A stretch of DNA of 64,000 nt from Aptenodytes patagonicus (Eukaryota; Chordata; Aves; Sphenisciformes; Spheniscidae). A program made the position numbers and the translations under genes. Position 1 is the stretch's first letter. Each line of letters opens with the position of its first letter. Location: NCBI RefSeq assembly GCF_965638725.1, contig NC_134950.1, positions 30,504,932 to 30,568,931 on the forward strand. The letters are read 5' to 3'. Below the pieces are notes generated by a model. The model worked only from the letters and a program-made list of their open reading frames with translations. It ran no database searches and had not been told where the DNA came from. Of this stretch, positions 38,734 through 50,082 are shown piece by piece.

Positions 38734-39433
38734 TCATAGAATCATAGAATACTTTGGGTTGGAAGGGACCTTTAAAGGTCATCTAGTCCAACCCCCCCTA
38801 AAATGAGCAGGGACATCTTCAACTAGATCAGGTTGCTCTTTCTTGTGCTGAGGGCTCCAGAGCTGGGTGCAGTACTCCAGGTGGGGTCTCACCAGAGCAG
38901 AGTAGAGGGGCAGAATCCCCTCCCTCGACCTGCTGACCACGCTTCTTTTGATGCGGCCCAGGATACGATTGGCCTTCTGGGCTGCGAGTGCACATTGTCG
39001 GCTCATGTCCAGCTTTTCATCCACCAGTACCCCCAAGTCCTTCTCGGCAGGGCTGCTCTCAATCCCTTCATCCCCCAGCCTGTATTGATACCGGGGGTTG
39101 CCCCGACCCAGGTGCAGGACCTTGCACTTGGCCTTGTTAAACCTCATGAGGTTCACACGGGCCCACTTCTTGAGCTTGTTCAGGTCCCTCTGGATGGCAT
39201 CCCGTCCCTCTGGCGTGTCGACCGCACACTCAGCTTGGTGTCATCTGCAAACTTGCTGAGGGTGCACTCGATCCCACTGTCTATGTCATTGATGAAGATA
39301 TTAAACAGTACCAGTCCTAATACGGACCCCTGCGGGACGCTACTCGTCACCGATCTCCATCTGGACATTGAGCCGTTGACCACTACTCTCTGGATGGGAC
39401 CATCTAACCAATTCCTCATCCACTGGACATGTT
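38734..39433 (-). mobile_element. CR1 LINE, 5'-truncated, internally deleted
   Basis: The 3' end lies at 38734 with ATTCTATGATTCTATGA and a TTGGACTAGATGACC-like 3' UTR. Upstream are reverse-transcriptase pieces: [21 protein letters not shown] and the catalytic FADDTKLS, then [24 protein letters not shown] and [13 protein letters not shown] frameshift separates the two open parts. About 370 bp present in the 43128-43818 copy are missing between HKKE and the 3' UTR. CR1 is the dominant bird LINE; this copy cannot move. Confidence 0.93.
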
Positions 39434-42400
39434 AACGTTCTTCTCAGAAGAACAGTTTAAGAAATTAACAACATATCAAAAGCATTTTTTTTTAACAAAC
39501 CCCACAGACTAAAAGAATGATATGCAGTGATCCTAAGATGTAATCTTTAAAAATCTGTCTGAGGATACAGTAATAGAGCGGTACCTCATTTTGCAGTGGG
39601 TAGTGCGTTACAGTCTTACGAACAAAATCCTCAGATTCCATCCTCTGCATTCTAAGTCTCAGTCCTATGAATTTATACTGATGCATCTCCATGGGCTCCT
39701 CTACAATATTCAGCTTTCTCTAGCATCACCACTTAAAAGCTTGGGCTATGGATTCTACAATGTCTGCTCTTTAAAGTTGCCAGTACGACTAACTGAAATG
39801 CTGTCTGACAGTTCAGCATGACTCAGTACAGTGGTCTGTCCAGCACAAAAGATTTTGCTAGTTTCTCTCCCTCCGTTCCTACCTTTCTGTGTCTTTCTGT
39901 TCCTCAGTCTCTTTATTCAAATTTCTTTAACTTTCTCTGTGGCGTTACTCTCCATTCTCTACAAATGTGTTGGTTGCCTAATGTGTCTTTACATTATGCA
40001 TTTTGAAAAAAAAACTACTCTTTTTTTCTCCTGAATGGATGCCAAGACTTTATGATTGGTTTTGATGATTGATGCTAGACATATTTTATGTGATCCAACC
40101 AAACTCTGCCATTCAAATCTTGTAATCATTTCAGTGACCTTACTCACATACCCACAGTAGTGCTGAGGTACAGAAATACGTTTGAAGTATGGAGCGAAAG
40201 TACTCAGACGCTTTCAGAACTAACCTCTTGACTCTTGACCTTAAGGATGCTTCAGTGCTACCTATAAAAGCAGTAAAAAGTATCAATGTAATACTTACTT
40301 TTTGGATATTTTAATTGAGGTTTTTTTATTAGTAAACCCTTTATGTCATTGTGGAACTGTTCTTCCTAGACAAGGACAGAATATTTTCTGGCACAAACAC
40401 TCCACATCTTCCTAGCTTGTCCACAAAGAAGACTAGTAAGGGCCTTGATGTGATAAGCTAGAGGTAAATAAGAAAATTATGCTTCATGCTTGCAATGAAG
40501 ACAGTGACTACTGTTATGTTGTGCCGCACTTCAGGCTTTTTTGGAAGCAGTAACAGCATCATTACCAAGGAGTGACACTGAGAGGTGCCCTCTGGTACTT
40601 GCTGCTTCTGCCACTACAATAATGGTCATGGCTTATAATTAACACATAAAGAGCTCAGCGACAGTGAACACTGAAACTCTTTCTGTTATCCTAGCTTGGG
40701 ACCCCTAACCCAGAGCATGCAAGCACTGTCTGCTGGTAGCCACATGTGCGATCTGGAACTACAGACTTTGCTTGGTGCTGGGTTGCTGTCTTTCCCTCAA
40801 TTCTAGTGATTTCAAGAAACTCTCCTTTCTACGTAGTCAAGCAATCATTCTAGACTTTAGAAATGCTTTTGGTTTGCTCAGAGTTAAGATCAATGAAACC
40901 TTTGTGTTCAGGATGCACATTGAGGTGCATTCTCTGAGAACATGAATGGTGCACCAGTTCAGTACTGCACAACCCGGATAGAAAATGTAACTGACTTCAT
41001 TCCTTAATAGATCTTAATGGTTAGTTTTAAGAAATACGCTGGGCTGAAATGGAGAAATGAGGATTAAAGGTATGATAATGAAGAATCACAGATCAGGAAA
41101 TACCTATAAGAAGTCTCAAGCCAGTCAATACTAGTGGTTTATATAACCAAGCAGTATCTGCCAACTTCTCAAACATCCCACATGGACGCAGCAAAGATTT
41201 CCCAGCTATTCAGAAAGCAAATTCCTCCAGGACAGCACAACTGTAGTGAAAGGGATATGACAAGAAATGAGAAGCCATTAAATCGAGTCCTGTCTCTAAC
41301 ACTGATGTCCTCTGAGGACCTGTGGGTGTCACTCCCTGGCCAGTGTTCACATTATCGTAATCGTGCAGAGAGTACAGCACCCTACTCCCTATCTCACAAG
41401 ACTGTGTTAAAGATGAATAATATGATTACTGCAAACTTTTTTATTCATCAAAACAGCCACACAAATGCTAAATGTGAGCTACCTACTTGTTACAGGAACA
41501 CCTTTACTGAAGAGGGGAAATCTGATCTGTTCTGGGTGCCCGCACTGCACAGCGTCACCAATCTATTTCATCATTTTCTTGTAGAGTTACAGTCTGCAAG
41601 TAGCATGCTGGGTGGAAAGAACAGCAGATTGAACACCCACAGCAACCCAAGATTTATGTTAGTATTTCTCAGTTTGCGTCCCTAAACATTAGTATTTGTA
41701 AAGCTAGTTTCACTACTCGGTCTTCTGTGTGCTTCTGGCTGGGCATTTTCCCAGCTTTAACTATGCGCTTTTTGCAAAGGTTCTCTACAGAAATTATAGC
41801 AAAGTATTTTAAGACATTAGACATGGAAAATATTTTTCTAACCTTGCATCACTATACCTTTTTTGACAGAGGCAATGAACCTAGCGTTTCAATTATAGGT
41901 CTTACACACATAATTGGGCAACAGGCCAACAATTTTCATCTGTGTATTCCAGGACCAGTAGCATTTGTTTAGCTATAAATTCAGAGATGCTGTAGGCTAT
42001 GATCTTCTATTGGGACTGGGAGAATACGTGCCATGATTAATCCCTTTCTCAAAACAGTTTAATCTTATTAATCACTTTCCAATTAAACTCCAGAGACTAA
42101 AACCTAATAAAATGTAATAAAATAAGGTATTTCTGATGTGAGATCAAGAAGGGACCATATGCTACTGCACTCATTGTTTGTCTTCCAGATGTCTTACATC
42201 TTACTGCTATGTAAAAAGAAAGGTAGAGATTATGTGAGAGGAACATACAGTCATGCAACATATGTCTTTTCCCTCTCTCACCTGGAATGTCTAGCATTAG
42301 TTTGGACAAAGCAAGAGTAAAGTAAAATACATATCTTGAATTCCTCAGGAGGCTAGAACTGGATGACATTTCTGCCTCTAGCCTTTATCTTTTTATCATT

Positions 42401-43127
42401 TTTTGTCATTTTATCTATTCTATGATTTGAATATACTAAACTGTAAGGGTAGAGCCAAGCTATCTTTAAATGTGGATATGTCTTCATTTTCTGGTAACAA
42501 ATTTTCATACACACAGAACACAACATACTTGTGTAACCAAAGTATGCTTGCAAATGTATACAAGTAATTTCTTAATACTAGATCCCGAGTAATGAAAAAT
42601 ATCAAATAAACATTAGTGGCACCAGAAGTAGTATCAAATTCTCTGAATTAATGTCAGATGTGAGTTGCTAAACAGAAAATTAAAAACAAAAACAGGGTAA
42701 GAAAAAAGGTGTTTTGAGTTAAAACAATTTTTAAATCCACTTCTATCACTGACATAATTTTCATCATTTGGTTTATTTTGAATTTTTTAAAAATAAATTT
42801 AATTTAAAAATACAGTATTGCTTAACAAAATGAATGTAAAAAAAAATGTTTCATTTTCTAGTACTTCTCCCATTTCTTTCAACAATCGCTATCACCAGGT
42901 CCATTTTAATCTCCTGACAAGAAACTGCATAACCTACCTGCCTAAAAAAATTTGTTCAGCTCTGCTCTCAGTTGTATTACTACAAAACCTAGGGAACTGT
43001 ATGAGATTCCAAATAGACTTATCATTCTAGGTGCAGCAAATGAATGAAGGTCTGTAAACTCAAATACCTGCTGCCAAAGGCAAGGTTTCAGTGATTAGGC
43101 TCTTAATTTTTACCCAAATCATCCTAT
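39434..43127. other. intergenic DNA
   Basis: No recognisable gene. A 183-codon plus-strand frame at 41134-41685 is long for this base composition but has no known motif, signal or splice partner. Block B2 follows directly. Confidence 0.45.
41761..41995 (+). repeat. duplication block B, copy 2 (pairs with 13202-13432)
   Basis: It lies about 9.5 kb upstream of CA3 and keeps the same perfect islands as copy 1. A candidate distal regulatory element carried along in the CA duplication. Confidence 0.75.
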
Positions 43128-43818
43128 GCCCTGCTGAGAAGGACTTGGGGATACTGGTGGATGAAAAGCTGGACATGAGCCAGCAAGGTGCGCTCGCAGC
43201 CCAGAAGGCCAATCGTATCCTGGGCTGCATCAAAAGAAGCGTGGCCAGCAGGTCGAGGGAGGGGATTCTGCCCCTCTACTCTGCCCTGGTGAGACCCCAC
43301 CTGGAGTACTGTGCCCAGCTCTGGAGCCCTCAGCATAAGAAAGACACGGACCTGTTGGAGCACGTCCAGAAGAGGGCCACAAAAATGATCAGAGGGATGG
43401 AACACCTCTAATAGGAGGAAAGGCTGAGAGAGTTGGGGTTGTTCAGCCTGGAGAAGAGAAGGCTTCGGGGAGATCTTATTGCAGCCTATCAGTACTTCAA
43501 GGGGGCTTATAAAAAAGATGGCAGCAAACTTTTTATCAGGGCCTGTTGCAACAGGACAAGGGGGAATGGCTTTAAACCAAAGGGGGGTAGATTTAGACTA
43601 GATAGAAGGAAGAGATTTTTTACACTGAGGGTGGTGAAACACTGGCACAGGTTTCCCAGAGAGGTGGTGGATGCCCCATCCCTGGAAACATTCAAGGTCA
43701 GGTTGGATGGGGCTCTGAGCAACCTGATCTTGTTGAAGATGTCCCTGCCCACGGCAGGGGGGTTGGACTAGATGACCTTTAGAGGTCCCTTCCAACCCAA
43801 ACTATTCTATGATTCTAT
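43128..43818 (+). mobile_element. CR1 LINE, 5'-truncated 3' end
   Basis: It begins inside ORF2 at [17 protein letters not shown] and runs through [39 protein letters not shown] and [15 protein letters not shown]. It ends in the short 3' UTR TTGGACTAGATGACC and the ATTCTATGATTCTAT tail. A stop separates the two open frames at 43091-43411 and 43433-43771. It belongs to the same subfamily as the minus copy at 38734-39433 and is little decayed. Confidence 0.95.
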
Positions 43819-43883
43819 CACCCACAGATAACTCCCTTTCTCAACTGCAAAGTCCAGTGACTTGTTTTCATATGCCTTCACCT

Positions 43884-43906
43884 ATGATGATGATGATGAT
43901 GATGAT
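43884..43906. repeat. short (GAT)n microsatellite
   Basis: About seven ATG/GAT units lie just downstream of the CR1 copy. Confidence 0.85.
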
Positions 43907-46900
43907 CGGAAGGAAAGGTAGATAAGGGTTTTCCTCTATCAGCTGAACAGTGCTCACTTCAGCAACTTGTTAATGCTTTTTAAGAGGGATTTTTCCCTCT
44001 TGAAAATCAGTCAAAAAGAAGAATTTCTGATCAGCTGTTTAAATCAGCTGAAAGGCAACAGTACAGCTGGTACAACTGCAAGCTGGTGCAACTGTAAACA
44101 ATTAATCCTTGCACATGCTTTCATGGAGTGCTACTAACAGTTTCTTAAAAACATGTCTTACAAGGCTGAAGAAAATCCTCATCCTGTAGTGCCACCCTTC
44201 TTTTCAAAAGGTTTATGTTCTGAACAAGTTTCTCAGTTTGCAAAGAATCAGAGAACCCAAGGCAGAAAAGAATAACAACAGAGAGTTTTATGGCATTGAT
44301 AGAAAATTTGATGCCTAGATAAGCCTGCAGAATATTAACAACAGTTTTTCAATAAAAGAGCTAGTTATGATCTAATGCTAATATTTTATTCTGAATTCCA
44401 GCAAACTAAGCTCCCCAATGTGAAAGAACAATAAACCAAACCTGATAAAAGTTACCTTGTCACAAAAAAGCGTAAGATCACCCTTGTCTTGCATTAAAAA
44501 AGCCCCAGTCTTGCATCTTTTGTTCAATAGATGGTTGCCCTGGACCTTGGGCCGGTAACTGGAGTGTTGGGGGATACTGTAAAAACAACTACCAAAAGAT
44601 TGCCTGCTGTTGGAAAGAGTAGGGAGGGCAGTATTTTAGTTTTATAAATAAGTTCTGTTTTACTCAGCTATTTTGCTGCAGTACTCCAGATTGCCTTGTG
44701 CTCAACAAAGAAAAAAGTTTAAATAATGCCATCATCTGAGAATCCAATGCATTGTTCTTAAGTTTTTATTTCTACTTCTCTGAATTTAATAAAGGTCTGT
44801 GTTTAACTACGTCTTTAACAAAATAACAAATTGTAATCTTCTAAAAAAATGTATTTAGTATGGAAAAATAACAGATAATCTACCCAAACCACAGAAGCAA
44901 ATACAAAGAATTCCATTTAAATAACTGGATGAATAGTCTGTAAGTCAAGTAACCCTTACCCAACACAACCTCTAAAGTTGAGCACTTAAGCCATCTCATA
45001 TGGACTAGCAGTGCTCTAATCCCAAAATTTTTTTTAAAGAAGAGGTATCTTAAGTCTCCTTGTTTCATTATGCACAGGACACCACCTTCGTTGAGCCCTG
45101 CTGAATTTGTCATCTTTGACAGTGGTCTTTTGCTTTTGGTAATAATATATGGCTTTTCTTTTTTGGGTGGTAGTCTACTGACTGACGTCTAATAACACTG
45201 GCTACAAAGCATCCTGGAATACCGGAAAGCGGACATTCTGGATGTGGAGAGTAATTTGATACTCGCACAATGTACTGTCATTCTGCACGCGTTTGATCTG
45301 TCTACTGTATTTGACGTACAGCAAGTTGACTGTGCACGTGCGGATCAGTAGTGCAGTATGCATGCAGTAGATTCGACAGGTTCTGCATTTATTGCCTATG
45401 CACTGCACAGAGGCAATGGGAGCACACCGCAGTGCTGTACTAGACTGACTCCTGCCCCACTGGAGATTTGTTTTGTCTTGGGGGGTTGGTTGTTTTTAGG
45501 AATGACTTCTTAAAATCCTTCATACTTGGAATGGATACAAATGCCTAAGGAAGCATTGTCTCCTTACCCTGCTACCGAGGGGTTTTCCAATTGCACAGTC
45601 AACTTAGCAGGCTATTGGTGTTGACGGTCCTCCTCACACGAACATACTCACCTCAAGCTCTGGTTCAGGAAGGCCAAGGTCACACACAAAAGTGTTTCTC
45701 CACCAAAGGTTTATATTTTAATAGTCAGTCATGCTTATATACAGAACGCAATTGCAGGAGTGCTGCTAAACATGAGACGTTTGGTATTACGAGACTTTTG
45801 CTGGTTTTCAGAGAGAAGATGCATTAGAAACTGATGTCTCTCCTTCGACACTCACCACTGTAGCTCCAGAGCCTCAGTGAAGGCAAGTCACGTTCCCTGC
45901 AGGGAAAACCTCCTTATGCGTCACATAAGATATATTTATCATCTATAATTCAAACAGATCGTAACTCTTAGCAGAAAGACTAAGATTTGCTGTTACTAGA
46001 CAGTCACTTAGATATTCAGTGAGTTATTTCCTTCTATGGCCTAATAACTAAAGCTTTCATTTATTTAATACAACGAGGAAGAAAACAGGAGTTCAATGGA
46101 CCACTGAAACACTGTCACAGTGACAGATTTGTGCTATGGAGGACAAGATGCTTGCAAGATAGTCTCAGACCTTCCTCTGCCCCCCAAATTAGAGAAAAGG
46201 ACTGCTGCTGGCCAACTAAGCCATCTAGCACACAAGCCCAACCTAGCAGAGAATTTAAGCACATGCAGAATTTTAAGTTTATAACCAGTTCTTTTGATTT
46301 CAGTTGGAGTGCTCACATTTTAAAGATGCTTGTACACTTTATAGACACAGTTCAGGTGAGTAACATTTTTTGTCACAGATACTAGTTTTATTTTAAATAA
46401 CAGCAGCCTGTTTAAAAAGTCACATAAAATGTCAGTTTTGAAGGAACTATGAATTTGTTTCAAAAATTAATGTAACTGCATCTTGTTATGGAATTAGCTT
46501 ACCAGATGTTCTTTGGGTGTGCTGGGGTGGGCTTGGGAGAATCAAGCCTGCGCGTCCCTATTTAGTCAATGCATGTCTCAGCAAAGCACTTTATTTGTGT
46601 TCTCCTGCATCTCTAGGAGATGGTACAAACTTATTGTCCTTTGTAAGACAGCATTTACCACACTCCTGAAAAGCCTTCTCGTTGCTAGTAGTCCTGCTTC
46701 TTCTCAGTGCTTCCCTCTGTTATGTGTCAACAGCAAAGGCCAAGCCACATTTGCTGGTCCTCTATGAGAGGAAGGATCTCTTTCACTTATTCTCCATCAG
46801 GGTTTGAACTGTTGTGTACTTGGAAAACTCTCTGGGGACAGAGAATATGATTCATGCAGAACAGACACAGTCATCCTTCATCAGGTTATTATGTTAATAC

Positions 46901-49801
46901 CACAGATATTTGAAAACAGTAAACAAAACAGCAATGAAAATGTAGCCATATGTTTAGGTTAATACCTATTTGGGACAACAAAACCACTTCTGAGAAAAGT
47001 AAGCTTGCTTTTAAGAGATGAGAGATTCTGTTCTCTTCAGCAATCCATCTGCTTTCTTAAGAATTGAGAGAACAGAATAGACATTAAAGAAACGTAACCT
47101 GTAGACATGTAAATAAAATTAACATAAATTGGTGACAATTAATTGTGATGTGCTTATTATATTCCAACATAATAAGTAAACGGTCCTTCAGCAATCACAG
47201 CATCATTAAAGGAAAAGTATCTGTTTCAGAGAGCTTACAAGACTGTCCTGAAATAATGGCAGATGATACTGTGTTTATAAGATTTGTTTCTCTGTCTGCA
47301 CTTACTACATGACACTTGATCTCACTATGGTATTGCTCTTGGGAATGGAAAAAAACCCAACAGTTTAGTTAGGCTTTTAGGAAGCATTAGCTAATTATAG
47401 CTTTTATAATCCCCTTCATTTAAAACTAGTCTCCTGTTTGTAATAGCTGAGATCATCCCCATCTTGCAACATCCCACACAGTCACTTGCTACATACCCTG
47501 TTTTTCCTACAAATACGCATCTCTCAACTCTCAATTCTATTAGTTTACCTTAACAAAGTAATAGATTCTGGACTGTTTGCTGTTTTACTTTACTCACATG
47601 ATTGATTTTACCACAGATAAAAGTTCAGAGAACAGACGTTATCTATGTATGTCTTAATCCAAATGTAATGAATTATAAAAATCATTGCACAACAATGTTC
47701 AAAATTCCCTAGGCGATGCCCACATCTCTGACTCATTCTTCTTATCTTTAACTCTGGATGTATTCTCTACACAACACATTCTTTGATTCCTATATCTGAT
47801 CACAGAAAATAAACAGAAAATAAACCAGCTTTGCTGAAACTCAGTATAATTCTTATCTGGTGTTCCAATATTTTTCATAGTGACAGGGAAATGTTTTACA
47901 ACATTCCAGACAAAACTTCAGTCACAGAACGATAAAAACACTCAGGTTGGAAGGGACCTCAGGCAGTCATGTAGTCCAAACTCCTGCACGAATAGCAACC
48001 CCAAAATATCTCACGTATGTTTCAGAACATATATTAAAATGACATGTATTAGTTTCATTTAGCATATGACCTGCTTGCAAAATTTATTCTTAAAATGGTT
48101 GCTAAAATTTCATTTCACTTACCGATACAAGTTTTGGAAAGAAGTAGAAGAACTAGCGGTCTCAGTAGTCTCTGGATGAAATAAATATACTTCCAGCGTG
48201 GTTGGCCATGTAAAAAAAATGTGTAGGGTTAATGTACAGGAACCATCCAGGTGCACCGTATGCTGATGTTCAATAAGATAATAGTGAAACAATAAGGGAA
48301 AATAATATATCTGAAGTCCAAAGTCTCGCATTAGATGAGGTTAACCTTCCTACAAGGACAGCAGGTTTTAGTGCAAAGGCAAAAACAGCATCACATGGAC
48401 AATTAAGAAAACGTCCAGAGCACTACATCTGTAAGAAAAATAGGGAACAAAAATTCTGTGGTTGCTGTATGTGGCAGGGAGCAATACAAAGATGAGAAAA
48501 AGAAGGACCAACCTTCACTTAACATTAGTATCTCCATCAAAGTACAGAATGATTATTATAAAGGACAGAAATATTTTATTGCTAACATCAAGCAGCACTA
48601 CGACAGCCTTGTTCTATGTATCTGCATTAGAGATACTCAAGGTGTGTCAGTGAGGGAGCCACAGGCTAGACCTCTTATCCCACCAGTTTCTCTTGCACAT
48701 ATATTTCCTTTCCATCTTCCCACGCCTTCAGTTCCAGCCTGGCCCCATTTTATTCTGCACCTCTCAGGTTTTTTTCTGCATCCCTGATACTTGGGCAGGT
48801 CCTCCATTTCCTGTTGGCATCTTACAGCCTCCCCCCAGACTCTTCACAATTTCTTGTTCGGTTTCTAAAACATGGAACCCAAAATATCTTTATTTAGAAC
48901 TGTTTTCTTGTCACTTCAGAAAGCTGTCAAAGAGTGCTGTTTATTGAGATCATCTGAGTGGTTTTAATCTTTCACTGAAGAAGAGAAGGGTATAGTCATT
49001 TTGAGTAAGAGCAGGCATATTTTAAGACACTGTTACTGGGAAGTGTGAAATTGGGGAAAACTGCAAAGAAACACACAGAATGTGAATTCTTCACAAAAGT
49101 AATAACTCCAATTTTTGACTATCGATCCTGCCAGGTAAAGATGTTCTTCAGAGGTGAAGTGAAATAGCTGGGAGACTCTTTCATGGTCTCCCACATCCCT
49201 GCTATGTCAGCATGCAATGGGATGGGCAATGGCCAGGGGGATGGTAAGGGATAGGGAGATTTCTTCAGGATTTCGTAACTTCTCTGAAGAGGTAAGAGCA
49301 TGAATGCGTGGGTGTGCCATCATGCACTTCTCTCCCTTCAGTAACACTCTTGCTTTCTGTCTGTTGTCACGCAGAGATCAACTCACTGGCTCCTTTCCTC
49401 CATCTCAGTCTGTTTACATTGTTTCAGGTTTTCAAGGCCATCTCTGCACAGAAAAGGGATGGAAATCTTTTCTTTTTTTAAACTGAGAGGAGACCTGCTG
49501 TCTGCTCCGTTGACCTGGGACTCACACAATTCTCTCTGATCCTTTGCCAGTACACCAGAGTTTATTTTTTTGTTGCCTTCTCTGTGAAAGGAGTAGGATA
49601 ACTAGGTAGTACAGAGTGTGATTTCATGGTGGCGGGGAGCATGGAACGTGGTTAATCTAAACTGCAACAGAAACTAGGGGAAACAGGGCAAGCACATCCT
49701 TTTCGGGCACATCAGGCTTTTATCAGAAATTTGGGAAAGCTGACGTACATTTAAGAATAGAAAAGATATCATGATTTATCTATTAAAACAACTAATTCCT
49801 C
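43907..49801. other. intergenic DNA
   Basis: No gene is seen. It includes a CpG-rich patch at about 45225-45440 and a CR1 tail at 47923-47995. Confidence 0.45.
47923..47995 (-). mobile_element. CR1 3' tail fragment
   Basis: The plus strand reads GGTTGGAAGGGACCTCAGG and then GTAGTCCAAACTCCTGC, which is the reverse complement of a CR1 3' UTR. Only the last ~70 bases of the element remain. Confidence 0.8.
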
Positions 49802-50072
49802 TTAGTTCCGTTTAGCATCATGGGGCTCAGCTACATCCCAGTGGAACGTCCAGTAGTGAAGATGGTTACGGACTGAATATGTGCAGTTTCTTGCAAAAAC
49901 CTTGCTCAATTTCTGTACAATTTGCATTAAATCTTGATCATTCATCACATTACTGTACTTCTGGCTTACACGCTGGGATGTCTCAACTGGGATGCCTGCT
50001 AGTTTCACTGCTGTAAGAACTCTACGCAGGGCTAAGGCGGGGTTTTTTAGTGCAAATACAGAAATGGTGTGT
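49802..50072 (-). other. coding-like segment, possible terminal exon or retrocopy
   Basis: A minus-strand frame of 89 codons ends in TAA at 49802-49804 and follows a CCACCTACAG acceptor-like site at 50073-50082. In-frame codons continue above that site to a TAG. The peptide looks like real protein: NPALALRRVLTAVKLAGIPV is leucine-rich and helical, followed by a charged helix and an aromatic tail with HYWTFHWDVAEP. I do not recognise the family. No matching upstream exon was found, and there is no poly-A tail that would prove a retrocopy. It may be a true last exon, a pseudogene relic or chance. Confidence 0.3.
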
Positions 50073-50082
50073 CTGTAGGTGG

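Noticed and set aside
38779..43771. Reverse-transcriptase-like proteins as host genes
   Set aside because: They are pieces of 5'-truncated CR1 LINEs with frameshifts and the CR1 3' tail.
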